64,000 nucleotides of DNA, taken from NCBI RefSeq assembly GCF_014207935.1, contig NZ_JACHLL010000006.1:276642-340641 (forward strand), given 5' to 3'. The translations under genes and the position numbers were made by a program. Under the pieces are notes generated by a model. The model saw only the letters and a program-made list of their open reading frames with translations, had not been told where the DNA came from and did no database searches. Positions 1 through 10,527 of this stretch are shown piece by piece. Within the stretch, counting starts at the first letter, position 1. Each line of letters starts with the position of its first letter. Source of the DNA: Pseudomonas fluvialis. Its GTDB lineage: Bacteria > Pseudomonadota > Gammaproteobacteria > Pseudomonadales > Pseudomonadaceae.

Positions 1-21
1 GGCCAATCCGTCATACTGCAT
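1..21 (-). CDS. Possible 5' end of a minus-strand gene, cut by the window edge
   Basis: An ATG on the minus strand at 21-19 begins M-Q-Y-D-G-L-A and runs off the window. An AAGGA Shine-Dalgarno-like sequence lies about 9 bases upstream (35-31). Only seven codons are visible, so no function can be given. The gene would be divergent from the TSUP exporter gene. Confidence 0.35.
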
Positions 22-120
22 GCGGGCAATTCCTTATCGGCGCAAAGGTCGGCATTATGCAAAGCCCGGCGTGCGTCGGCCAGTACCCAGCGCACGCATT
101 GCGCATCCGGCGACTAATTC

Positions 121-906
121 ATGCTTTTCCCATTCGAACTGGCGGTCGACCTGCCCACATTGCTGATGCTGGCCGCCGTGGCTTTCACGGCCGGTTTCAT
201 CGACGCGATAGCCGGCGGCGGCGGTCTGCTCACCGTGCCGGCGCTGCTCACGGCCGGTCTGCCGCCACACCTGGTGCTGGGCACCAACAAGCTGTGCGCC
301 ACCTTTGGCTCGGCCACCGCCAGCTACACCTTCTACCGCCGTCAGCTGTTCAGCCCAAGGCAGTGGCGCAATGCCCTGTTGAGCACGGCGCTGGGCGCTG
401 CCAGCGGCGCCTATGCGGCTCATCTGCTGCCGGCACAATGGCTCAACCAGATGCTGCCGGTGGTGGTCTTTCTCTGCGGCCTGTACCTGCTGTTTGGACG
501 TACACCGGCGCCACACCAAGTGCAGGACCTGCCACTGCCGACCTGGCGACAGTGGCCTCAGGGATTCACCTTGGGCTTTTACGATGGCGTTGCCGGCCCC
601 GGCACCGGGGCCTTCTGGACGGTCAGCAGCCTGCTGCTGTATCCGCTGGACCTGCTGCGGGCCAGCGGCGTGGCGCGCAGCATGAATTTTGTCAGCAACG
701 CCTTCGCACTCGGCGTATTCGCTGCGGCCGGACAGGTCGACTGGGCTCTGGGACTGTGCATGGGCGCCGCCCTGATGCTCGGCGCCTACTGGGGCGCACG
801 CACCGCTATCGGCGGCGGGGCGAAAATCATTCGCCCGGTCTTCATTGTCGTGGTGCTGTGCCTGACGGCGCGCCTAGCCTGGCAGCACTGGTTCACTATG
901 GCCTGA
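121..906 (+). CDS. TSUP-family (TauE/SafE) membrane exporter
   Basis: A 261-residue hydrophobic protein with the features of the TauE/SafE (TSUP, DUF81) family, which moves sulfite, sulfonates or other small anions across the inner membrane. The first half contains the characteristic glycine-rich stretch [12 protein letters not shown] near residues 24-35, and the second half repeats the theme ([12 protein letters not shown] near 160). This is the two-fold repeat typical of the family. About eight membrane segments are expected. The 3' end overlaps the convergent nudC by 33 bases. The start at 121 has a weak ribosome-binding site. The substrate cannot be told from the sequence. Confidence 0.85.
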   Translation: MLFPFELAVDLPTLLMLAAVAFTAGFIDAIAGGGGLLTVPALLTAGLPPHLVLGTNKLCATFGSATASYTFYRRQLFSPRQWRNALLSTALGAASGAYAAHLLPAQWLNQMLPVVVFLCGLYLLFGRTPAPHQVQDLPLPTWRQWPQGFTLGFYDGVAGPGTGAFWTVSSLLLYPLDLLRASGVARSMNFVSNAFALGVFAAAGQVDWALGLCMGAALMLGAYWGARTAIGGGAKIIRPVFIVVVLCLTARLAWQHWFTMA

Positions 907-1704
907 GCGACGCGCCAGGTACAGCTCGATCAGGTAGCGCGAGATGGCTTGTGCTGGCGGCAAGGATGGCAGGCGATCGCAGTGGAACCACTGGGCATCC
1001 TCGATTTCCCCTTCCTGCGGAACGATATCGCCACTGACATATTCGGCATGAAAGCCGAGCATCAGCGAATGCGGGAAAGGCCAGTTCTGGCTGCCCTGAT
1101 AGACCGGTGCGGCAATCCGCACGCCGACCTCCTCCATCACCTCACGGTGCACGCACTCCTCCAGCGACTCACCCGGTTCGACGAAACCAGCCAAGGTGCT
1201 GTAGAAGCCCGGAGCGAAGTGCGGCGAGCGCGCCAGGAGGATTTCCTCGCCGCGGGTGATCAGCACGATGATGCTCGGTGACAGCTTGGGATACAGGCGC
1301 AGTCCACAAGGCTCGCAGTGCATGGCACGCTCGCCGGCCAGATGCTGTAACGGCTGGCCACAGGCGCTACAGAAACGATGCTCGCGCGCCCAGGTGATGA
1401 TCTGGCTGGCATAGCCCAGCAGTTTGAAGGTGGTCGGCTCCGACTGCATCATCAGTTGACGCAAGGTTAGCCACTGGGCACCAGCGATCTCGGCCGGGTA
1501 CTGCAGCTCCAGCACCACCAGCGGCTGCCCCTGGTAATGGCCCAGGCCATGCTCTGCACGCACCGGCAGCTCCTGCTGGCGCAACCAGTGCAGAGGGAAC
1601 AGCACGCCATTGGCATCCGCCAGGAAACGCCCGTCCAGGCTGGCCAGCGCCCAGCCGCCCTTGAGTGTGCGGCTATCCAGCAGGCCCGGTTGCCACTCGT
1701 GCAT
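874..1704 (-). CDS. nudC: NAD(+)/NADH pyrophosphatase NudC (RNA deNADding enzyme)
   Basis: A 276-residue Nudix hydrolase. NudC hydrolyses NAD(H) to NMN(H) and AMP and removes NAD caps from RNA. Visible features are a zinc ribbon with C112, C115, C130 and C133, a complete Nudix box at about 173-194 ([12 protein letters not shown] then REVMEEVG), and the downstream [10 protein letters not shown] segment that marks the NADH-specific subfamily. The start codon overlaps the stop of fimL by one base (TGATG), so the two are probably translationally coupled. The tail overlaps the convergent TSUP gene by 33 bases. Confidence 0.95.
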   Translation of the reverse strand: MHEWQPGLLDSRTLKGGWALASLDGRFLADANGVLFPLHWLRQQELPVRAEHGLGHYQGQPLVVLELQYPAEIAGAQWLTLRQLMMQSEPTTFKLLGYASQIITWAREHRFCSACGQPLQHLAGERAMHCEPCGLRLYPKLSPSIIVLITRGEEILLARSPHFAPGFYSTLAGFVEPGESLEECVHREVMEEVGVRIAAPVYQGSQNWPFPHSLMLGFHAEYVSGDIVPQEGEIEDAQWFHCDRLPSLPPAQAISRYLIELYLARRSGHSEPVLPG

Positions 1705-3377
1705 CAGGCAGGTAGCGGCATGCCCAAGGCACGCACGCTCTCTTCGGCCAGGTCCAGTACGCTCGGCGTGGTTTCCGGGCGCAGTACTGCCCCCGCTTCG
1801 AGGTAGTACTCAAGACTGGTCAGGGCATCGGCCAGTGTTTCCAGCATTTGCTCGGAAGGCATCTGCGTGGTTTCCAGCATCTTGCTCTGGATGTAATCGG
1901 CGCAGGCTCCGACCAGCATGGCGGCGCGGCCCTGATTAAGGAACCACAACCCGCCGCGTACCGCCTGCAGGGTCACCGGCACGTTGGCCAAGTGCAGCTT
2001 GTCGCCACTGGACTCCAGATAGGCCGTGATTGCCCGCTTGGCCAGCGAAAGACCGGCCTGGGCCTCGTCAACCACCACGATGCGCGCCTCGGCCAACTGA
2101 TGGGTAGCGAACGACTCGGCTTCCTGACCGGGCAACACCTCTTGCGGGCGCACATCGCGGCGCTCGCCGCGTTCCAGGCTGGCAACCATGCTTTCCACAT
2201 AAAGCACGGCCTCGGCCAGGCGATTGAGCGCCTCGCCCGTGACTTCACCGCCCTCGCTCCAGCTGGCGACCACAGGCATCTGCGCCTGCAGGGCATTGCC
2301 GGCGGAGGTCAGGCCGACCATGCCGAGCGTCTTGCCCAGCTTGCCGAGTACCGCGTGCAGATTGCCGAAGCTCTCGCCCTGAGCGCTGCCCCGCTCGATC
2401 AGGTCGAGCAGATCCTTGACCGCCGTCAGCTCGTCACGAATGGCGCTCGACAACGACCGCAGCACCGCATGGCCAGGGCCGGCCAGACGCTGATATTCCT
2501 CTTCGAGCATGTAATCGGTAAACGGCAGCGAGGTGAAACTCAGGGCCTCGCGCAGTTGTTCGCAGCGCTCGCCCTTGCTGTCGGCCAGGGCCACCAGATA
2601 AAGCAGTTCCTTGAGCATGGCACGCGGCGGCTCATAGCCCGGATTGCCCAACAGGCTCTTCAGCTCACGATCCAGACGGGAGAACAGCTGCTTGCGCGAA
2701 CGCCTGGGCAGCAACTGGCCGTCGATGATGGCCTCGATCGCCCCGGCAGCCATCCAGCACAAGCGCGCGGCGGCCTGCTCACCGAGCAGCGAATCCAGGC
2801 GTTCCATGGCGCGGCCCATCAGGCGCAGGCTGGCCACTGCATTCTGCTCGCGGATATAGCCGAGCAGGCCAACCTGGTACATGTGCCGCAGGCGACGACC
2901 GTCGGCATGCACATCATCGCTGGCGGCCTGGGCCCGTGGCGGCCGCGGCTGATCCAGCCGGGCACTGAAAAAGAAACTTTCCGGCAGCAGCGCCTGACCA
3001 CCGGCCCGGCGCAGCTCATTGATGGTCGGCAACAGCAGCTCGGGGATTTCCTGGCGGTTAGCGTCGACGCTTTCCAAGTAGCGGCGCAGCACATAGAGCG
3101 CACTGCTCAGCGCGGAAAGCTGGTCGTCGCGCTCATTGCCGGCCCCCGCCGGAATATCGTTGGCCTGATCGAGCATTTCCTGAGCGAGCATTTCCGCACC
3201 AGTCAGCTCTATCAGCTTGAGCGTGCCACGGATCTGTTGCAGGCCTTCAACCGCCTGCTGCAATAAATGCCCATTGCTGCGCTCACCAATGAACTGCTCG
3301 AGACTCAGCTCGGCCTGTTCGATGGTGGCAAACAACTCGTCACGCACCAGACTGAGGGATGTAGCTCCAGTGACCAT
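1704..3377 (-). CDS. fimL: FimL-like regulator of type IV pili (ChpA N-terminal-like, Hpt pseudo-domains)
   Basis: A 557-residue cytoplasmic, mostly helical protein resembling the N-terminal Hpt-like region of the chemotaxis-type kinase ChpA/PilL, with no kinase, CheW or receiver domain. In P. aeruginosa, FimL (next to nudC, as here) supports twitching motility and cAMP/Vfr signalling through the Chp system. The family is known for lacking the phosphorylatable histidine of true Hpt domains. The start at 3377 has an AGAGGTGA ribosome-binding site 7 bases upstream. A 287-base gap with two inverted repeats separates it from ldcA. The assignment rests on domain likeness plus synteny. Confidence 0.82.
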   Translation of the reverse strand: MVTGATSLSLVRDELFATIEQAELSLEQFIGERSNGHLLQQAVEGLQQIRGTLKLIELTGAEMLAQEMLDQANDIPAGAGNERDDQLSALSSALYVLRRYLESVDANRQEIPELLLPTINELRRAGGQALLPESFFFSARLDQPRPPRAQAASDDVHADGRRLRHMYQVGLLGYIREQNAVASLRLMGRAMERLDSLLGEQAAARLCWMAAGAIEAIIDGQLLPRRSRKQLFSRLDRELKSLLGNPGYEPPRAMLKELLYLVALADSKGERCEQLREALSFTSLPFTDYMLEEEYQRLAGPGHAVLRSLSSAIRDELTAVKDLLDLIERGSAQGESFGNLHAVLGKLGKTLGMVGLTSAGNALQAQMPVVASWSEGGEVTGEALNRLAEAVLYVESMVASLERGERRDVRPQEVLPGQEAESFATHQLAEARIVVVDEAQAGLSLAKRAITAYLESSGDKLHLANVPVTLQAVRGGLWFLNQGRAAMLVGACADYIQSKMLETTQMPSEQMLETLADALTSLEYYLEAGAVLRPETTPSVLDLAEESVRALGMPLPA

Positions 3378-3523
3378 AGAACGAGTTCACCTCTTGTACG
3401 GAGTGCGCCCTTCACCAGCCAGCGCTTATTAATTATTGTCATTTCAACGCGTCGCGGCAGTTGCCTGAAACAGACCACCGTACAGGGCAGTACAACGCGG
3501 CAGGATTAATGCCTGCATAGAAA

Positions 3524-3553
3524 TATAGTGAACATATAAACCTGTTCACTATA
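3524..3553. repeat. Perfect 11-bp inverted repeat with 8-base spacer (operator-like)
   Basis: TATAGTGAACA at 3524-3534 is the exact inverse of TGTTCACTATA at 3543-3553, in the 287-base gap between the end of ldcA and the start of fimL. It sits about 150 bases upstream of fimL and has no T-run beside it, so it looks more like a dimeric repressor operator than a terminator. The core GTGAAC/GTTCAC recurs in the second repeat at 3585-3617. Confidence 0.6.
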
Positions 3554-3584
3554 ACAAGAGAGATATAAATGTCGATGCTGGCCA

Positions 3585-3617
3585 CTGTGAACCACGGCAC
3601 GCCCTCCGAGTTCACAG
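3585..3617. repeat. Second inverted repeat sharing the GTGAAC core
   Basis: CTGTGAAC (3585-3592) and GTTCACAG (3610-3617) form a perfect 8-bp inverted repeat with a 17-base spacer. Both this and the repeat at 3524-3553 contain GTGAAC...GTTCAC, which suggests two sites for one regulator. It could equally be a hairpin in the 3' untranslated region of ldcA, which ends at 3665. Confidence 0.4.
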
Positions 3618-3664
3618 CATGCCTTACATAGTCTGCCTAAGCAGCTGATTTTACTGAGTCCTCA

Positions 3665-5923
3665 TCAGGACTGACGAATACACTCAACGCTGTAGTGCAC
3701 CTGCCCGTCACGCTCCTCGCGCTTGAGGCCATGGACGTCGGCGTCGAAGCCCGGGAACTGTGCATCGAAGCTGCGGGCAAACGCCAGGTAATCGATGATC
3801 GCGCGGCTCTGCGCCGTGAAGCGCTCCCCCGGCATGATCAACGGAATGCCCGGCGGATACGGCACCAGCATCACCGCCGAGAGGCGACCTTCGAGGGCCT
3901 CGATCGGCACCGACTCCACCTCGCCGCGCACCAGTTTGTCGTAGGCGTCGGCCGGTTTGATGGCGATCTCCGGCAACACCGTGTACATGCGGCGCATGGA
4001 GGTCGGCGTGGCATTGTCCTGATAACAGCCATGCAGTTGATCACACAGATCGCGTAGCCCCATCCCGGCATAACGGTTGCCCGCCACGGCGCTCAGGCTC
4101 GGCAGCGCCACGCTGAGCGTTGTGTTGCTGTCGTACAGGCGCTTGAACTCCAGTAGCTCGGTCAGCAGCGTGCTCCACTTGCCCTTGGTGATACCCATGG
4201 AGAACAGCACCAGGAACGAATACAGGCCGGTCTTCTCCACCACCAGGCCACGCTCCCAGAGAAACTTGCTGACCACGGCCGCCGGAATGCCAGAGGCCTC
4301 CAGCGAACCGTTGGCGGTCAGGCCCGGTGTCACCAGTGTGACCTTGATGGGATCGAGCAGCACATAGTCATCGGCGATATGGCCAAAGCCGTGCCAGTCA
4401 TCCTCAGCCGCCAGCAACCAGTCCTCGGTGGCCACTCGCTCGCTACCGGCGCTGCCGCTGGGTTGCCAGATGCTGAACCACCAGTCGTCTGCGCCCATGC
4501 TCTGGCGCATATTGGCCAGGGCCCGACGGAAGCTCAGGGCCTCGTCAAAGGTTTCCTGGATCAGCGAACGTCCTGCCGGACCTTCCATCATGGCCGAGGC
4601 CACGTCCAGCGAGGCGATGATGCCGTACTGCGGCGAAGTCGAGATGTGCATCATGAAGGCTTCATTGAAGCGGTCGCGGTCCAGCTGGCGTCGCCCGCCA
4701 TCCTGCACATGGATCATCGAAGCCTGGCTGAAAGCCGCCAGCAGCTTGTGCGTGGAATGGGTGGTAAACACCAGCGGCGCGTCTTCGCTCCGGCTGGTAC
4801 CCATACCGAAACGACCACTGTAGAAATCATGGAAGGCCGCGTAGGCGTACCAGGCTTCGTCGAAGTGCAGCACCTCGACACTGTTGCCCAGCGCCTGCTT
4901 GACCAGCTCGGCGTTATAGCACAGGCCGTCGTAGGTGGAGTTGGTCACCACCGCCAGCTTGACCTTAGGCTCACGCCCCCGAGCCAGCGGGTTGGCGTCG
5001 ATCTTGGCCTGGATCGATTCGCGACTGAACTCGGACAGCGGAATCGGGCCGATGATGCCCAGCTCGTTGCGCGAGGGCACCAGATACAGCGGAATGGCTC
5101 CGGTCATGATGATCGAGTGAAGAATCGACTTGTGGCAGTTGCGGTCAACCAGCACCAGATCGTCGCGCCCGACCATAGAGTGCCAGACGATCTTGTTGGC
5201 CGTGGACGTACCGTTGATCACGAAGAAGGTGTGATCGGCGCCGAAGTTGCGCGCAGCCCTGGCCTCGGCCTCGGCCAAGGGCCCCGTGTGATCGAGCAGC
5301 GAGCCGAGCTCCGGCACCGAGACCGAGAGGTCCGAACGCAGGGTGTTCTCGCCGAAGAACTGGTGGAAGGCCTGCCCAACCGGGCTCTTGCGGTAGGCCA
5401 CGCCACCGCCGTGCCCCGGCGTATGCCAGGAATAGTTGGAGTCCGCGGTGTGCTGCACCAGCGCCTTGAAGAACGGCGGCAACAGGCAATCCAGATAATT
5501 GCGCGCGGCGCGGCCGACCTGTCGCGCGAGGAACGGCACGGTGTCTTCGAACAGATAGAGAATGCCGCGCAGCTGGTGCAGATCGGCCATCGCCTCGGCC
5601 GGGGCGTTCTCGATGGTCACCTGTTCGCCGAGGGCGAAAATCGGCAGTTGCGGCGCCCGCACCCGGGCCACCCGAATCAGCTCAATCACATCCTGGAGCA
5701 GGCGCTGGTTCTCCCCCGCTCCTTCGGCGGCCACCAGGATACAGGCCAGGCCGTGGTGGGTGGAGGCGACAATGCGCCCTTCGCTGCTACTGGCGGTGGA
5801 GAGAATGCTGAAACCATCCTGAGCCAGCTCGTCGGCGATATCGCGAACGCGCTGCCCGGCCACGGTATCGGCCTTGATGTCACGGTGAACGATGAGGATG
5901 GGGAATTTGAGGTCTTTGTGCAT
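3665..5923 (-). CDS. ldcA: Lysine/ornithine/arginine decarboxylase LdcA (PLP, fold III)
   Basis: A 752-residue PLP-dependent basic amino acid decarboxylase, close in length to P. aeruginosa LdcA (about 751), which makes cadaverine from lysine in lysine catabolism. The N-terminal wing (about 1-130) is the receiver-like domain of this family. The PLP-binding lysine is K393 in HSTHK (389-393), D355 lies in the FDEAWYA motif, and the HTPGHGGG stretch is at 167-174. Specificity (Lys against Arg or Orn) is inferred from synteny with PA1818, not from diagnostic residues. It stands alone, 116 bases after dnaQ. Confidence 0.9.
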   Translation of the reverse strand: MHKDLKFPILIVHRDIKADTVAGQRVRDIADELAQDGFSILSTASSSEGRIVASTHHGLACILVAAEGAGENQRLLQDVIELIRVARVRAPQLPIFALGEQVTIENAPAEAMADLHQLRGILYLFEDTVPFLARQVGRAARNYLDCLLPPFFKALVQHTADSNYSWHTPGHGGGVAYRKSPVGQAFHQFFGENTLRSDLSVSVPELGSLLDHTGPLAEAEARAARNFGADHTFFVINGTSTANKIVWHSMVGRDDLVLVDRNCHKSILHSIIMTGAIPLYLVPSRNELGIIGPIPLSEFSRESIQAKIDANPLARGREPKVKLAVVTNSTYDGLCYNAELVKQALGNSVEVLHFDEAWYAYAAFHDFYSGRFGMGTSRSEDAPLVFTTHSTHKLLAAFSQASMIHVQDGGRRQLDRDRFNEAFMMHISTSPQYGIIASLDVASAMMEGPAGRSLIQETFDEALSFRRALANMRQSMGADDWWFSIWQPSGSAGSERVATEDWLLAAEDDWHGFGHIADDYVLLDPIKVTLVTPGLTANGSLEASGIPAAVVSKFLWERGLVVEKTGLYSFLVLFSMGITKGKWSTLLTELLEFKRLYDSNTTLSVALPSLSAVAGNRYAGMGLRDLCDQLHGCYQDNATPTSMRRMYTVLPEIAIKPADAYDKLVRGEVESVPIEALEGRLSAVMLVPYPPGIPLIMPGERFTAQSRAIIDYLAFARSFDAQFPGFDADVHGLKREERDGQVHYSVECIRQS

Positions 5924-6039
5924 GGCGCCCCCCTGAGGGCGGTGGTCCCGTTCACCTCAGGGTAGAGACTGCCATCGGCAGGGGGAACCCCCTGTGCAAC
6001 TCGCTGTAACTAAAGGTCGCCGCAGTGCAAATACGCCAG

Positions 6040-6783
6040 TTACTCGCTGGCGGGCGCGGCCTCCAGCTGCGCCCAGACCGAAGGACCACCTGCCGACTTT
6101 TCCACGGCGGCCATGCGCACGGCATGCGCGGCGAGATCCTCCGCACTGGCGCGGATCACCCGCGTCGGGCTGCGTCCGGCTGGCAGACGGCTGATTGGAC
6201 TGGCCTGGGGACGGCCACCACTGTCCTCGCCGCTGCCCTGACCGGCCAGCGAAAGACTGGTCTGGCCACCGGTCATTGCCAGGTAGACGTCGGCCAGAAT
6301 CTCGGCGTCGAGCAGGGCGCCGTGCAGATCGCGCCCGGAGTTATCGACACCATAGCGCTTGCAAAGGGCGTCGAGGTTATTGCGCTGGCCCGGGTGCCGC
6401 TCGCGGGCCATCAGCAGGGTGTCGAGCACCGTGCAATAGTCGCTGACGTCGCTGCGCTCGCTCTGACCAAGCCGGGCAAATTCGTTGTTGATGAAGCCAA
6501 CGTCGAACGCCGCGTTGTGGATGATCAGCTCGGCGCCCTTGATGAACTCGAAGAACTCGTCGGCCACCTCACGAAAACGTGGCTTGTCGGCGACAAACTC
6601 GTTGGTGATGCCGTGGACGGCGATAGCGCCTTCGTCGATTTCACGATCAGGGTTGAGGTAGACATGGAAATGCCGACCGGTCAGGCGCCGCCCCTGCAGT
6701 TCGACACAACCAATCTCGATGATGCGATGGCCATCGCCCACCGGCATGCCGGTGGTTTCGGTATCCAGTACTACGTATCTCAT
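6040..6783 (-). CDS. dnaQ: DNA polymerase III epsilon subunit (3'-5' proofreading exonuclease)
   Basis: A 247-residue DEDD exonuclease, the proofreading subunit of the replicative polymerase. Exo I appears at the N-terminus as VLDTETTG (D7, E9), Exo II as the HNAAFDVGF segment near 90-100, and Exo III as HGALLDAEI near 155-165. The C-terminal tail is the flexible part that binds the alpha subunit. Its ATG overlaps the rnhA stop by four bases (ATGA), so the two genes are coupled and transcribed rnhA-dnaQ. The same pair is adjacent in P. aeruginosa. Confidence 0.95.
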   Translation of the reverse strand: MRYVVLDTETTGMPVGDGHRIIEIGCVELQGRRLTGRHFHVYLNPDREIDEGAIAVHGITNEFVADKPRFREVADEFFEFIKGAELIIHNAAFDVGFINNEFARLGQSERSDVSDYCTVLDTLLMARERHPGQRNNLDALCKRYGVDNSGRDLHGALLDAEILADVYLAMTGGQTSLSLAGQGSGEDSGGRPQASPISRLPAGRSPTRVIRASAEDLAAHAVRMAAVEKSAGGPSVWAQLEAAPASE

Positions 6784-7229
6784 GCTCGCCCTCTGACTTC
6801 TTCAACGCCACGGTTGGCCAGCTGGTCGGCCTTCTCGTTGCCCGGATGGCCGGTATGGCCGCGCACCCATTGCCACTCGACCTGATGGCGATTGACCTGC
6901 TCGTCCAGCGCTTGCCACAGGTCGGCATTCTTGACCGGTTCCTTGGCTGCGGTTTTCCAGCCGCGCTTCTTCCAGTTCGGCATCCACTCCTGGATGCCCT
7001 TCATCACGTACTGCGAATCGGTAACCAGGCGCACCGAACAGGGCCGGGTCAGGGCGATCAGCGCACAGATCGCCGCCATCAGTTCCATGCGGTTATTGGT
7101 GGTGTTGGGCTCGCCGCCCCACAACTCCTTCTCGGCGCCCTTATAGATCATCAGCGCGCCCCAGCCGCCAGGGCCAGGATTGCCCTTGCAGGCGCCGTCG
7201 GTGTAGATCTCGACCTTCTCTTCGCTCAT
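6780..7229 (-). CDS. rnhA: Ribonuclease HI
   Basis: A 149-residue RNase HI, which cuts RNA in RNA-DNA hybrids. Catalytic acids are all present: D11 in [10 protein letters not shown]49 in NRMEL, D71 in TDSQYV and D135 in NEKAD, with the basic handle around [11 protein letters not shown] (82-92). The open frame extends upstream to 7580, but the start at 7229 ([12 protein letters not shown]) gives the normal family length and avoids overlap with the methyltransferase gene. It lies 8 bases after that gene and overlaps dnaQ by four. Confidence 0.95.
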   Translation of the reverse strand: MSEEKVEIYTDGACKGNPGPGGWGALMIYKGAEKELWGGEPNTTNNRMELMAAICALIALTRPCSVRLVTDSQYVMKGIQEWMPNWKKRGWKTAAKEPVKNADLWQALDEQVNRHQVEWQWVRGHTGHPGNEKADQLANRGVEEVRGRA

Positions 7230-7237
7230 TGAATGTT

Positions 7238-8011
7238 CTAGCTCTCGGAATCGCGCCGGCTGATCTTCGCCACCGGCATTGGCAACAGCTGTCCCCGTGG
7301 CTCGCGCCGCGGCGGACGCAGCGGACGCAGGCCGACCATCAGCTTGCGCGCCACCAGCACATAGAACCCCGCGCCGGGTAGTTGCCAGGCCTCGGCCCGG
7401 GTCTCCAGCGGTTGCAGGCGAGCCTGCCAGGTACTGTTGCAAAGCGGCGGACGATAACACCCGAACCGGCGTTTCTCCAGCGCGAAGCCCAGCAGATGCA
7501 GCCAGTCGCTGACCCGTCCCGGATCGATACAGCGAGCCTGACGCCAGGTATCGCGGGCCAGCCAGTGGCGCAGTCCCCACAGACTCCAGGGATTGAAGCC
7601 GACGATCAACAGATGCCCGCCCGGGCGCACACTGAACGCAGCCTCGCGCAGCAAACCATGGGGCGATAGGCAGAAATCCAGGCCATGCTGCAGCACCACC
7701 GCATCGGCGGCATGCTCTCCCAGTGGCCAGGACTGCTCTTCACAGGCGATTTCCACGCCGGCCAGCGGCGCACCGATGCGCACGCTGCGCTGAATATGCG
7801 CGGCCTTGACCGCCGGCCCAGGTACCGCGCTGTAGTGCACCAGATAGCCGCCAAACAGGCGCTGCAGCTCTTCCTCCAGCAACTGTTGCTGGCGGCTGAG
7901 CAACAGCTGCCCCAGCGGACTACGAAACCACTGCTCGGCGCCTTCGAGCAGATCGAGCCAGTGCGGATCGAGATGGGACCAGGCTTGCCGGTCCATGCAC
8001 TCACGCTTCAT
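7238..8011 (-). CDS. Class I SAM-dependent methyltransferase-like protein
   Basis: A 257-residue protein with a methyltransferase type 11-like core. The segment ending in [17 protein letters not shown] resembles motif IV/post-IV of ubiquinone/BioC-type enzymes, and [12 protein letters not shown] lies just before it. The usual glycine-rich SAM loop (motif I) is poorly conserved, so activity is uncertain. Homologues occupy the same place between rnhA and gloB in Pseudomonas. It is divergent from gloB (75-base gap) and has an AGGAAAGG ribosome-binding site. The substrate is unknown. Confidence 0.75.
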   Translation of the reverse strand: MKRECMDRQAWSHLDPHWLDLLEGAEQWFRSPLGQLLLSRQQQLLEEELQRLFGGYLVHYSAVPGPAVKAAHIQRSVRIGAPLAGVEIACEEQSWPLGEHAADAVVLQHGLDFCLSPHGLLREAAFSVRPGGHLLIVGFNPWSLWGLRHWLARDTWRQARCIDPGRVSDWLHLLGFALEKRRFGCYRPPLCNSTWQARLQPLETRAEAWQLPGAGFYVLVARKLMVGLRPLRPPRREPRGQLLPMPVAKISRRDSES

Positions 8012-8086
8012 TTCAGCCTTTCCTCGCTCACCGGACAGCCCGGTTTGGGCTTACCATCGCCAGCATTGCCACAGGATGCCGCCATC

Positions 8087-8863
8087 ATGCTCGCTATTCA
8101 TGCCCTGCCCGCGTTTACCGACAACTATATCTGGCTGCTGCACGATGCAGAACGTCAGCGCTGTGCGGTAGTTGATCCGGGCAGCGCCGCCCCGGTGCAG
8201 GCCTGGATGGCTGAGCATCCGGGCTGCGTGCTGGAAAGTATTCTGATCACCCACCAGCATGCCGATCATATCGGCGGCATCGGCCAACTGCTGCAGCAAC
8301 AAGATGCCGCCGTGTATGCCCCGGCGCTGGAAAACATCCCGCATTGCAGCCACCCTCTGCATGGCGAGGAAACCATCAGCGTACTGGGCCTGCCGTTTCA
8401 AGTGCTGGCCGTGCCCGGCCATACACCCGGGCATATTGCCTACCTACATCAGGGCCCCGACGCCATGCTGTTCTGTGGCGACACGCTGTTTGCTGGTGGC
8501 TGTGGCCGACTGTTTGGCGGCACCGCCAGCCAGCTCTATCACTCGCTGCAGCGCCTGGCCCAGTTGCCTGCCAGCACCCGCGTGTATTGCACTCACGAAT
8601 ATACCCAGAGCAACCTGCGCTTTGCCCAAGCGGTCGAGCCTGACAACAGGCAACTGGCCGCGCGTGTACAGACGGTTGCCGAGCAACGCGCGGCAGGCCA
8701 GATAACCCTGCCCAGCAGCATCGGCCTGGAGCTGGCCAGCAACCCCTTCCTGCGCCTTGGCAACCCGACCATCGAGCAGCAACTGGACCGGCAATTCGGT
8801 GCCGGCGTGCGCAGCCCGGAGCAAAGTTTTGCCCTGCTGCGGCGCTGGAAGGACACGTTCTAA
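8087..8863 (+). CDS. gloB: Hydroxyacylglutathione hydrolase (glyoxalase II)
   Basis: A 258-residue metallo-beta-lactamase-fold enzyme that hydrolyses S-D-lactoylglutathione to D-lactate and glutathione, the second step of methylglyoxal detoxification. The binuclear metal motif THQHADH is near residues 52-58 and further metal ligands lie in VPGHTPGH (about 108-115) and LFCGDTLF (about 126-133). CTHEY and a C-terminal FLRL segment match the glyoxalase II substrate-binding tail. The start at 8087 gives the standard length; the frame is open further upstream but that extension does not match the family. Confidence 0.95.
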   Translation: MLAIHALPAFTDNYIWLLHDAERQRCAVVDPGSAAPVQAWMAEHPGCVLESILITHQHADHIGGIGQLLQQQDAAVYAPALENIPHCSHPLHGEETISVLGLPFQVLAVPGHTPGHIAYLHQGPDAMLFCGDTLFAGGCGRLFGGTASQLYHSLQRLAQLPASTRVYCTHEYTQSNLRFAQAVEPDNRQLAARVQTVAEQRAAGQITLPSSIGLELASNPFLRLGNPTIEQQLDRQFGAGVRSPEQSFALLRRWKDTF

Positions 8864-8875
8864 AACAGTCTTGCC

Positions 8876-8904
8876 TTGACCCGCCAGGGGGTGATTCCTA
8901 GAAT
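8876..8904 (+). promoter_or_regulatory. Sigma70 promoter of mltD
   Basis: TTGACC (8876-8881) and TAGAAT (8899-8904) are separated by exactly 17 bases in the gloB-mltD gap, each one mismatch from consensus. Transcription should start near 8911, about 27 bases before the mltD start codon. Confidence 0.7.
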
Positions 8905-8937
8905 CGCCGGCACTTCCTTCCCAAGCCCGGACAGCCG

Positions 8938-10521
8938 ATGCCGTCATTGCTGCGTCACCTCCTGCTGCACCTGACGCCGGCCCAGCTTCCCCGTCTTGCG
9001 GCTGTGCTGCTTACCGTGCTGCTTGCTGGCTGCCAGACGACAGGGTCACATCAGAGCGAAGCACCTGGCAGCGATACCGACCGTGCCGTCGGCATCGACA
9101 ACGAGGCCACCTGGCTCGAGGACGAGAAAGACGAGCCCGACGACATCTGGCAGCGCATGCGCGATGGCTTCAAGCTGCAGAACGAGATCGGTTTCAATCC
9201 CCGCATCGAACGCCAGCGTCTGTGGTTCGTCAGCAACCCCTCGTTCCTGCAAAATGCCAGTGACCGCGGCTCCCTGTACATTCATTACGTGGTCGAGCAG
9301 CTGCAGCGCCACAACATGCCGCTGGAGCTGGCGCTGCTGCCGGTGATCGAAAGCGCCTACAACCCGATGGCCTATTCCCGCAGCCATGCCGTGGGTATCT
9401 GGCAGTTCATTCCCGCCACCGGACGTAACTTCAATCTGCAGCAGACCGCCTGGTATGACGGCCGGCGCGACATCCTTGCCTCGACCAACGCGGCGATCAG
9501 CTATCTCAGCCGTCTCAACCAGATGTTCAACGGCGACTGGCTGCTCTCGCTGGCCGCCTACAACGCCGGCGAAGGCACCGTCAGCCGGGCCATCGAGCGC
9601 AACCAGCGCCTCGGCCTGCCGACCGACTACTGGAACCTGCAGCTGCCCAAGGAAACCCAGGATTACGTGCCCAAGCTGCTGGCGCTTTCGCAGATTGTCA
9701 TGGCGCCGGAAGCTTACGGCATCGACCTGCATCCGATCGCCAATGAGCCGTATTTCGAGGTGGTCAACCTCAAGCAGGAACGTCTCGATCTGGGCCGACT
9801 GGCCGATCTGGTCGACATGGAGAAGGAGGAAATCCTCCAGCTCAACCCGGCCTTCAAGCGCGGCATCACCTACGGCGGCCCCAAGCGCCTGCTGGTCCCC
9901 AGCGACAAGGCCGAAATGCTTGAGGCCAACCTGGCGCTGATGAAGCCGCAAGACCCGGTCGATTGGCAAACCTACAAGGTCAAGGCCGGCGACAGCCTGC
10001 ACGGCATCGCCAACCGCTACCGGGTGACCGTCAACACGCTCAAGGACATCAACCAGCTGCGTGGCAACAACCTGAGCATCGGTCAGACCCTGAGCATACC
10101 GACCGAACCGGGGATGAAGTTCAATGAGCCGCTGTTCCAGCGCAGCTCTGCCCCAGCGGCCAGCCGCAGCTACAGTGTGCGCAAGGGCGACAACCTGTGG
10201 AGCATCGCCAAGAGCCAGGGTGTGAAGGTCAACGACCTCAAGCGCTGGAACAACCTGCGCAGCACTGAACTCAAGCTTGGTCAGCAATTGAAGCTGCAGG
10301 CCAGTTCCGTCAGCCCCAAATCCGTCAACCAGAACACCGCGAGCGCCCGCAAGAACAGCAACGGCGGGCGACAGCAGGTCACCTACTACAAGGTCAAGGC
10401 CGGCGATTCGCTCTACCTGATCGCCAAGCGCTTCAAGGTTGATCTCAAGCAGCTGCAGCGCTGGAACCCCAAGGTCAGCAAGCGCCTCAAGCCAGGCCAG
10501 TCGCTGGCGCTGTATCTGTAG
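8938..10521 (+). CDS. mltD: Membrane-bound lytic murein transglycosylase D with three LysM repeats
   Basis: A 527-residue outer-membrane lipoprotein that cleaves peptidoglycan glycan strands to 1,6-anhydro-muropeptides. The signal peptide ends in a lipobox (LLAGC, lipidated C32). The goose-lysozyme-like SLT domain has the catalytic glutamate E138 in VIESAYNP, followed by SHAVGIWQFIPATGR and AAYNAGEG. Three LysM peptidoglycan-binding repeats start at about 345, 412 and 483. It has its own promoter and is convergent with the HDOD gene 6 bases downstream. Confidence 0.95.
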   Translation: MPSLLRHLLLHLTPAQLPRLAAVLLTVLLAGCQTTGSHQSEAPGSDTDRAVGIDNEATWLEDEKDEPDDIWQRMRDGFKLQNEIGFNPRIERQRLWFVSNPSFLQNASDRGSLYIHYVVEQLQRHNMPLELALLPVIESAYNPMAYSRSHAVGIWQFIPATGRNFNLQQTAWYDGRRDILASTNAAISYLSRLNQMFNGDWLLSLAAYNAGEGTVSRAIERNQRLGLPTDYWNLQLPKETQDYVPKLLALSQIVMAPEAYGIDLHPIANEPYFEVVNLKQERLDLGRLADLVDMEKEEILQLNPAFKRGITYGGPKRLLVPSDKAEMLEANLALMKPQDPVDWQTYKVKAGDSLHGIANRYRVTVNTLKDINQLRGNNLSIGQTLSIPTEPGMKFNEPLFQRSSAPAASRSYSVRKGDNLWSIAKSQGVKVNDLKRWNNLRSTELKLGQQLKLQASSVSPKSVNQNTASARKNSNGGRQQVTYYKVKAGDSLYLIAKRFKVDLKQLQRWNPKVSKRLKPGQSLALYL

Positions 10522-10527
10522 CGATGC

